Assembly: GCA_035507915.1 (NCBI GenBank)
Contig: DATJNS010000561.1
Coordinates: forward strand, 1-18,150
Direction of reading: 5' to 3'
DNA length: 18,150 nt
Source: JACQAI01 sp035507915
GTDB taxonomy: Bacteria > Pseudomonadota > Alphaproteobacteria > Elsterales > Elsteraceae
Part shown: positions 13,898-18,150 of the stretch, piece by piece
Layout of the letters: each line of letters starts with the position of its first letter
Numbering within the stretch: position 1 is the stretch's first letter
Position numbers and translations under genes: made by a program
The notes under the pieces: model-generated
Database searches by the model: none
The model's input: the letters and a program-made list of their open reading frames with translations, nothing else
What the model was told of the DNA's origin: nothing

Positions 13898-14475
13898 GCG
13901 CCCCGCGGTTCACCGCCGACGCCCTCGACTGGGATGCCTGGATCGAGACCGTCACGCTCGACGACGCCACGCCCGAGCAGATCGCGGTGCTCGAGAAGAG
14001 CCTGCCGACCGCCAAGACCTCGCCCTACTATCTGCTGCTGGTGCACGACGTCGAGGCGTTGAGCCAGCGCTCGTCGCTGTTCAATGCGGTGATGTACGGG
14101 CCGCGCGGGCTGCCGCGCGCCGAGCGCGAGCTCGCGACGGTCGCGGTGTCGCTGATCAACGGCTGCCCGTACTGCGTGTCGGTTCACGCACGGCGCTTCG
14201 TCGAGCTGACCAAGGAGCGCGAGGTGATGGGCCGGCTGCTCGAGGAGGGGCCGGGAACCGAGCTCGACGCACGGCGACGCGCGATCGTCGATTTCTCGGC
14301 CACGCTCACGCGCGCGCCCGAGCGCCTGACCGCGGCCGACCTGGCGCCGCTGCGCGCGGTCGGCCTGTCCGATCTCGAGATTCTCGACCTGGTGCACGCC
14401 GCCGCCATGTTCGCCTGGGCCAACCGTCTGATGCAGACCTTGGGCGAGCCGGTCGCGCCGACCAAGACCGGCTGA
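13894..14475 (+). CDS. AhpD-like alkylhydroperoxidase-domain protein, Avi_7169-like
   Basis: A 193-residue CMD/AhpD superfamily protein with the complete redox signature: E79 in RAERELATVAVS, C91 and C94 in NGCPYCVSVHARR, and H98. The spacings (12, 3 and 4 residues) equal those of mycobacterial AhpD Glu118, Cys130, Cys133 and His137, so a disulfide-based peroxidase or related thiol activity is possible. The N-terminal half (LDWDAWIETV and SPYYLLLVHD) and the C-terminal FAWANRLMQTLGEP match, from memory, the alkylhydroperoxidase domain protein Avi_7169 family, which usually neighbours the Avi_7170 family. GTG 13894 overlaps the CMD stop and has a perfect AGGAGG at 13881-13886. The physiological reductant and substrate are unknown. 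It is the last gene of the cassette. Confidence 0.82.
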   Translation: MSAPRFTADALDWDAWIETVTLDDATPEQIAVLEKSLPTAKTSPYYLLLVHDVEALSQRSSLFNAVMYGPRGLPRAERELATVAVSLINGCPYCVSVHARRFVELTKEREVMGRLLEEGPGTELDARRRAIVDFSATLTRAPERLTAADLAPLRAVGLSDLEILDLVHAAAMFAWANRLMQTLGEPVAPTKTG

Positions 14476-14512
14476 CGGCCGTGTGCCGGTGGACCCGGCG
14501 CCCGGCAGCCCG

Positions 14513-14520
14513 TATATAAC
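14513..14520 (+). promoter_or_regulatory. Predicted -10 element of the serS-surE-pcm operon
   Basis: TATATAAC is the most AT-rich octamer of the 79-base gap between the AhpD-like gene and serS, about 35 bases before the serS ATG. No convincing -35 hexamer lies 16-18 bases upstream, so only the -10 box is proposed. Confidence 0.4.
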
Positions 14521-14554
14521 CGGCAATTTCGTTCAAAGCCCGACAACGGCCCCG

Positions 14555-15829
14555 ATGCACGACATCGCCCTCATCCGCTCCGATCCGGCCGGCTTCGACG
14601 CCGGGCTGGCGCGCCGCGGCCTGGCGCCGGCGTCGTCGCAGGTGCTCGCGCTCGACGCCAAGCGGCGCACGGTCCAAACGGCGTTGCAGGCGCTGCTGCA
14701 GCGCCGCAACGAGGCATCGCGCGCGATCGGCCAGGCGCGCGGCAAGGGCGCCGACACCACCGACCTCGAGGACGAGGTCTCGGAGATCAAGCGCCGCATC
14801 CCCGACATGGAGCTCGAGGAGCGCACGTTCGGGGACGAGCTGCAGGCGCTGCTCGCGATGCTGCCCAACCTGCCGGCCGCCGACGTGCCCGACGGCCCCG
14901 ACGAGACCGCCAACATCGAGCTGCGGCGCGTCGGCGAGCCGCCGCACTTCGATTTCGCGCCCAAGGATCACGTCGCGCTCGGCGAAGCGCTGGGCCTGAT
15001 GGATTTCGATACCGCGACGCGGTTGTCCGGCGCGCGCTTCGTCGTGCTCAAGGGCGCGCTCGCGCGCCTCGAGCGCGCGCTCGCCCAGTTCATGCTCGAC
15101 ATGCACACGGGCGAGTTCGGTTACACCGAGGTGGCGCCGCCGCTGCTGGTGCGCGACGAGACGCTGTTCGGCACCGGCCAGCTGCCGAAGTTCGCCGACG
15201 ACCAGTTCCGCACCACCACCGGCCTGTGGCTGATTCCGACCGCCGAGGTGCCGCTCACCAACCTGGCCGGCGATCAGATCATCGACGGCGCGAGCCTGCC
15301 GCTGCGCTACACCGCCTACACGCCGTGCTTCCGCTCCGAGGCTGGCGCGGCCGGACGCGACACGCGCGGCATGATCCGCCAGCACCAGTTCCCCAAGGTC
15401 GAGCTGGTGTCGCTCTGCCGGCCCGACCAGTCGGACGCCGAGCACGCGCGCATGACCGGCATCGCGGAGGAGGTCCTGAAGCGCCTCGGCCTGGCGTTCC
15501 GCACCGTCGCGCTGTGCGCCGGGGACATGGGCTTCGGTTCGCGCCGCACCTACGACATCGAGGTATGGCTGCCCGGTCAGAAGACCTATCGCGAGATCTC
15601 GAGCTGCTCGACCTGCGGCGATTTCCAGGCGCGCCGCATGCGCACGCGCTGGCGCGAGGCGGGCTCCAAGCAGACGCAGTTCGTCCACACGCTGAACGGA
15701 TCGGCGCTCGCGGTCGGACGCACGCTGATCGCCATCGTCGAAAACTACCAGACAGCGGACGGCTCGATCGCGCTGCCGCCGGCGCTGCGGCCCTACATGG
15801 GCGGGCTCGAAATGCTTCGGCGCGTATGA
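14555..15829 (+). CDS. serS: Seryl-tRNA synthetase
   Basis: A class II aminoacyl-tRNA synthetase of 424 residues, normal length, that charges tRNA-Ser and also supplies the Ser-tRNA used for selenocysteine. The N-terminal antiparallel coiled-coil arm that grips the tRNA long variable arm spans about 28-105. Class II motif 1 lies around 175-200, the TAEVPL segment at 229-234, motif 2 at about 259-279 (FRSEAGAAGRDTRGMIRQHQ), and motif 3 at 381-399 (NGSALAVGRTLIAIVENYQ). I chose ATG 14555, giving MHDIALIRSDP, the usual N-terminus. A GTG at 14483 would add 24 unrelated residues and lie upstream of the predicted promoter. The stop overlaps surE (ATGA). Confidence 0.97.
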   Translation: MHDIALIRSDPAGFDAGLARRGLAPASSQVLALDAKRRTVQTALQALLQRRNEASRAIGQARGKGADTTDLEDEVSEIKRRIPDMELEERTFGDELQALLAMLPNLPAADVPDGPDETANIELRRVGEPPHFDFAPKDHVALGEALGLMDFDTATRLSGARFVVLKGALARLERALAQFMLDMHTGEFGYTEVAPPLLVRDETLFGTGQLPKFADDQFRTTTGLWLIPTAEVPLTNLAGDQIIDGASLPLRYTAYTPCFRSEAGAAGRDTRGMIRQHQFPKVELVSLCRPDQSDAEHARMTGIAEEVLKRLGLAFRTVALCAGDMGFGSRRTYDIEVWLPGQKTYREISSCSTCGDFQARRMRTRWREAGSKQTQFVHTLNGSALAVGRTLIAIVENYQTADGSIALPPALRPYMGGLEMLRRV

Positions 15830-16611
15830 CGGAATTCCGGCCGCTGCCGCTCGACGAGGCACGTATCCTCCTGACCAACGACGACGGCATCGCGGCGCCC
15901 GGGCTCAAGTCGCTGGAGCGCATCGCGCGCGAGCTCTCGCGCGACATCTGGGTCGTGGCGCCCGAGCTCGAGCAGAGCGGGGCGGGGCACAGCCTGACCC
16001 TGCGTCGGCCGCTGCGCATCCGCCAGCTCGGGCGGCGGCGCTTCGCGGTCGACGGCACGCCGACCGACGCCGTGCTGCTCGCGGTCAACCAGATCATGCG
16101 CGCGCACAGGCCGACCCTGGTGCTGTCGGGGGTCAACCGCGGCGGCAATCTCGGCGAGGACGTGACCTATTCGGGCACGATCGCGGCGGCCATGGAGGCG
16201 ACGCTCCTCGGCGTGCCGGCGATCGCGCTCAGCCTCGAGGTCGCGCAAGGCAAGCCGGTGCGCTGGGACAGCGTCGAGCGCCACGCACCCCGCGTGATCC
16301 GCCAGCTGGCGGCCGCGGGCTGGCCGTCCAACGTGCTCATCAACGTCAACTTTCCGAACCGGCCGCCCGCGCAGGTCGGTCCGATCGAGATCGCGCGCCA
16401 GGGCCGGCGCAAGATCGGCGACGAGCTCGGCGAACGGCTCGACCTGCGCGGCGAGCACTACTACTGGATCGGCCCGATGCGCACCGAGGAGCCGACCCAG
16501 CCGGGCACCGACCTCGCCGCGGTCAACGACGGCCGCATCGCGGTGACGCCGCTGCATCTCGATCTGACCCATGGCCGCACCGCGCGCCATCTCGAGCGCG
16601 CGCTGTCATGA
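15826..16611 (+). CDS. surE: 5'/3'-nucleotidase SurE
   Basis: A 261-residue metal-dependent phosphatase that removes phosphate from nucleoside 5'- and 3'-monophosphates and, in some species, short polyphosphate. Predicted metal ligands are D19-D20 in ILLTNDDG, S51 in EQSGAGHS and N104 in LSGVNRGGNLGED; the TYSGTIAAAMEA helix that follows is a family hallmark. It starts with an ATGA overlap on serS and ends with an ATGA overlap on pcm, so the three are surely one operon. The serS-surE-pcm order is conserved in Alphaproteobacteria, and surE-pcm linkage also occurs in Gammaproteobacteria, where it is tied to stationary-phase survival. Confidence 0.97.
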   Translation: MTEFRPLPLDEARILLTNDDGIAAPGLKSLERIARELSRDIWVVAPELEQSGAGHSLTLRRPLRIRQLGRRRFAVDGTPTDAVLLAVNQIMRAHRPTLVLSGVNRGGNLGEDVTYSGTIAAAMEATLLGVPAIALSLEVAQGKPVRWDSVERHAPRVIRQLAAAGWPSNVLINVNFPNRPPAQVGPIEIARQGRRKIGDELGERLDLRGEHYYWIGPMRTEEPTQPGTDLAAVNDGRIAVTPLHLDLTHGRTARHLERALS

Positions 16612-17306
16612 CCGCCGATCCGCGCGCGGCCGGGTTGATCGCGGTGCTGCGCGAGTCCGGCATCACGGACGACAAGGTCTTGGCGGCGCTCGAGCGCATC
16701 CCGCGCGAGCGGTTCGTGCCGCCGACCTTCCAGGAGCACGCCTTCGACAATACCGCGCTGCCGATCGGTCACGGCCAGACCGTCAGCCAGCCCTTGATCG
16801 TCGCCATGATGACGGCGGCGCTCGCGCTCAACCACCGCTCGAAGGTGCTCGAAGTCGGCACCGGCTCGGGTTATCAGACCGCGGTGCTGGCGCATCTCGC
16901 GCGCCGCGTCTACACGGTCGAGCGGCACCCCGAACTCTTGCGGGACGCCGAGGCGCGGCTCAAGGAGCTGCGCATCCGCAACGTCGAAACCATGGCCGGC
17001 GACGGCTCGCTCGGCTGGCCCGACCATGCGCCGTTCGATCGCATCATCGTCACGGCGGCGGCCGACGAGGCGGTCCCGCCGGCGCTGATCGAGCAGCTCG
17101 GGCCGAGCGGCATCATGGTGGTGCCGGTGGCGGCGAGCGCGATCGATCAGCGCCTGCTGCGGTTGGCGCGCCAGCGCGACGGCACGATCGCGAGCACCGA
17201 CCTGGGCGCCGTCCGCTTCGTGCCCCTGGTCAGCGAGCACGACCACGGCGGCGACCGGCCGCGGCCGCTCAGCAAGGAGATCGCCCGGCTGCGCCGGCGC
17301 CCGTGA
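16608..17306 (+). CDS. pcm: Protein-L-isoaspartate O-methyltransferase
   Basis: A 232-residue SAM-dependent methyltransferase that methylates L-isoaspartyl residues in aged proteins, starting their return to normal aspartyl linkage. Seen here are the isoaspartate-binding loop GHGQTVSQP (54-62), the SAM motif VLEVGTGSGYQTAVLA (80-95), the acidic ribose-binding E105 in VYTVERHPEL, and the FDRIIVTAAADEAVP segment (143-157). Length is slightly above average because of an Arg/Asp-rich C-terminal tail. ATG 16608 overlaps the surE stop (ATGA). The next gene has its own predicted promoter after a 70-base gap. Confidence 0.96.
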   Translation: MTADPRAAGLIAVLRESGITDDKVLAALERIPRERFVPPTFQEHAFDNTALPIGHGQTVSQPLIVAMMTAALALNHRSKVLEVGTGSGYQTAVLAHLARRVYTVERHPELLRDAEARLKELRIRNVETMAGDGSLGWPDHAPFDRIIVTAAADEAVPPALIEQLGPSGIMVVPVAASAIDQRLLRLARQRDGTIASTDLGAVRFVPLVSEHDHGGDRPRPLSKEIARLRRRP

Positions 17307-17340
17307 GCTGCCGGCGACGCGATGGCGCGCCACGCCGCCG

Positions 17341-17369
17341 TTGAGAGCCGCTCGATTCTCGCTTAGACT
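17341..17369 (+). promoter_or_regulatory. Predicted promoter of the LysM lipoprotein gene, with a GANTC site in the spacer
   Basis: TTGAGA at 17341-17346, a 17-base spacer and TAGACT at 17364-17369. The spacer contains GATTC at 17354-17358, a GANTC site that is the target of the alphaproteobacterial cell-cycle methylase CcrM. The predicted transcription start (about 17375-17377) coincides with the GTG start codon at 17377, so a leaderless mRNA is expected if both calls are right. Confidence 0.45.
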
Positions 17370-17376
17370 AGATATT

Positions 17377-18150
17377 GTGAAGCCTAGGCGATCACTCATA
17401 CAACAGGCGGTGTTCGGCGCGGCGTTGATCGGATCGCTCGGCCTTGGCGCGTGTGAGCGCACGGAGCCGCCGGCACCGGTCGAGGTCAACACGGTAAGCC
17501 GCAGCCCGCACGCGCCGCCCGCGTCGTTCGGCGCGCCGTCGACGCCGGCATCGACCGCGTCGGCGAGCCTCGGGGCGCACGACACGAGCTACGTCGTGCA
17601 GCGTGGCGACACCGCTTATGCGGTGGCGCGACGCTTCGACATTCCGGTCAAATCGCTGATCGATGCCAACAACCTGCAGCCACCCTACGGCGTGCAGGCG
17701 GGCCAGCATCTCGTGATCCCGCGGCCCCGCGGTCATCTCGTGGAGCCTGGCGACACGGTGTGGAGCGTGGCGCGGCGCTACGGCGTCGACATGAGCACGC
17801 TGGTGCGTGCCAATGACCTGCAGCCGCCTTATGCGCTGGAGCCCGGTCAACGCTTGGCGTTGCCCGCGCCGGTCGTGGGGGCGGCGACCCAGGAGGCTGC
17901 CATGCCGCCGCCGGTGACCGCGCCGCCCCCGCCGCCGGCGGCGAGCCGGCCGGTCGAGGTTGCGGCGCTGCCGCCACCGTCGTCGGCGCCGCCGCCGCGT
18001 CCACCCGTGCCGCCGCCAACACCGGCGGCACCGATGCCGGTCGCAGCGTCGCCGGCCAAGCCGGCGCCGATTGCCGCGGTGCCGCCCGGCGCCTCGGCGT
18101 CGGCGGGCACAGCGATGGTCTCGCCGCCGGCACCACCGCCTGTCGCGCCG
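17377..18150 (+). CDS. LysM-repeat lipoprotein, probably an NlpD/DipM-like murein hydrolase activator (3' truncated)
   Basis: 258 codons are visible and the frame runs off the window. The N-terminus is a lipoprotein signal: positively charged MKPRR, a hydrophobic stretch and a lipobox LGAC with the acylated Cys at 26. A first LysM domain covers about 72-116 (YVVQRGDTAYAVARRF to LVIP) and a second about 120-163 (HLVEPGDTVWSVARRY to LALP). The LANNLQPPY/RANDLQPPY-type parts of the two copies are similar, suggesting internal duplication. A long Pro/Ala/Val-rich linker then runs to the window edge. LysM binds peptidoglycan glycan strands. A C-terminal M23 (LytM) domain is expected from the pcm neighbourhood and from NlpD/DipM layout, but is not seen. 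I chose GTG 17377 because it gives a complete signal peptide; GTG 17410 would remove the charged n-region. No Shine-Dalgarno sequence is visible. Confidence 0.85.
   Translation, partial: MKPRRSLIQQAVFGAALIGSLGLGACERTEPPAPVEVNTVSRSPHAPPASFGAPSTPASTASASLGAHDTSYVVQRGDTAYAVARRFDIPVKSLIDANNLQPPYGVQAGQHLVIPRPRGHLVEPGDTVWSVARRYGVDMSTLVRANDLQPPYALEPGQRLALPAPVVGAATQEAAMPPPVTAPPPPPAASRPVEVAALPPPSSAPPPRPPVPPPTPAAPMPVAASPAKPAPIAAVPPGASASAGTAMVSPPAPPPVAP

Noticed and set aside
14483..14554. Upstream GTG start for serS
   Set aside because: It would add 24 residues outside the SerS fold and lies upstream of the TATATAAC box that probably drives serS.

Overview
The window is about 70% GC, almost fully coding, and carries a gene order known from Alphaproteobacteria: xthA / erpA / dgt / argS / SPOR protein / nagZ / M50 protease / scpA / scpB / tatB / tatC / serS / surE / pcm / LysM lipoprotein. 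Base composition, many 4-base ATGA/GTGA start-stop overlaps and the protein sequences suggest a Rhodospirillales- or Reyranella-like chromosome. That placement is a judgement from sequence appearance, not a search result. I see no tRNA, rRNA, CRISPR array, insertion sequence or phage gene, and no gene-free stretch above 300 bases (the longest is 10430-10611).

Layout. Positions 1-1834 hold two-component signalling: the tail of a receiver domain, probably of a hybrid kinase, then a complete REC-coiled coil-HisKA-HATPase-REC hybrid kinase. Positions 1851-3150 (minus strand) hold exonuclease III and the Fe-S carrier ErpA, separated by an 81-bp two-hairpin palindromic repeat. Positions 3151-3266 are a compact divergent promoter region with back-to-back -35/-10 pairs and a perfect 12-bp palindrome between them. 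Positions 3267-10429 form one tightly packed run: dNTPase, arginyl-tRNA synthetase, a SPOR-domain membrane protein, NagZ (peptidoglycan recycling), an M50 membrane protease, and the condensin partners ScpA and ScpB. Positions 10514-11905 hold tatB and tatC for folded-protein export, without tatA. Positions 11916-14475 are a three-gene cassette of a flavin/NAD(P)-type oxidoreductase, a CMD-fold protein without redox cysteines, and an AhpD-like protein with a full redox motif. The cassette sits where tatC would normally be followed by serS. Positions 14513-17306 hold serS, surE and pcm, and 17341 to the end holds a LysM lipoprotein cut off by the window edge.

Themes. The core genes combine translation (argS, serS), chromosome organisation (scpAB), envelope building and division (SPOR, nagZ, tat, LysM lipoprotein) and macromolecule repair (xthA, surE, pcm, dNTP control). 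The accessory part is the oxidoreductase/CMD/AhpD cassette, which is the best candidate for a poorly described system. Other points worth a second look are a TatB with lysines where E. coli has Glu8 and the conserved Gly, a GANTC site inside the LysM gene promoter, and two promoters placed so close to their start codons that leaderless mRNAs are predicted.
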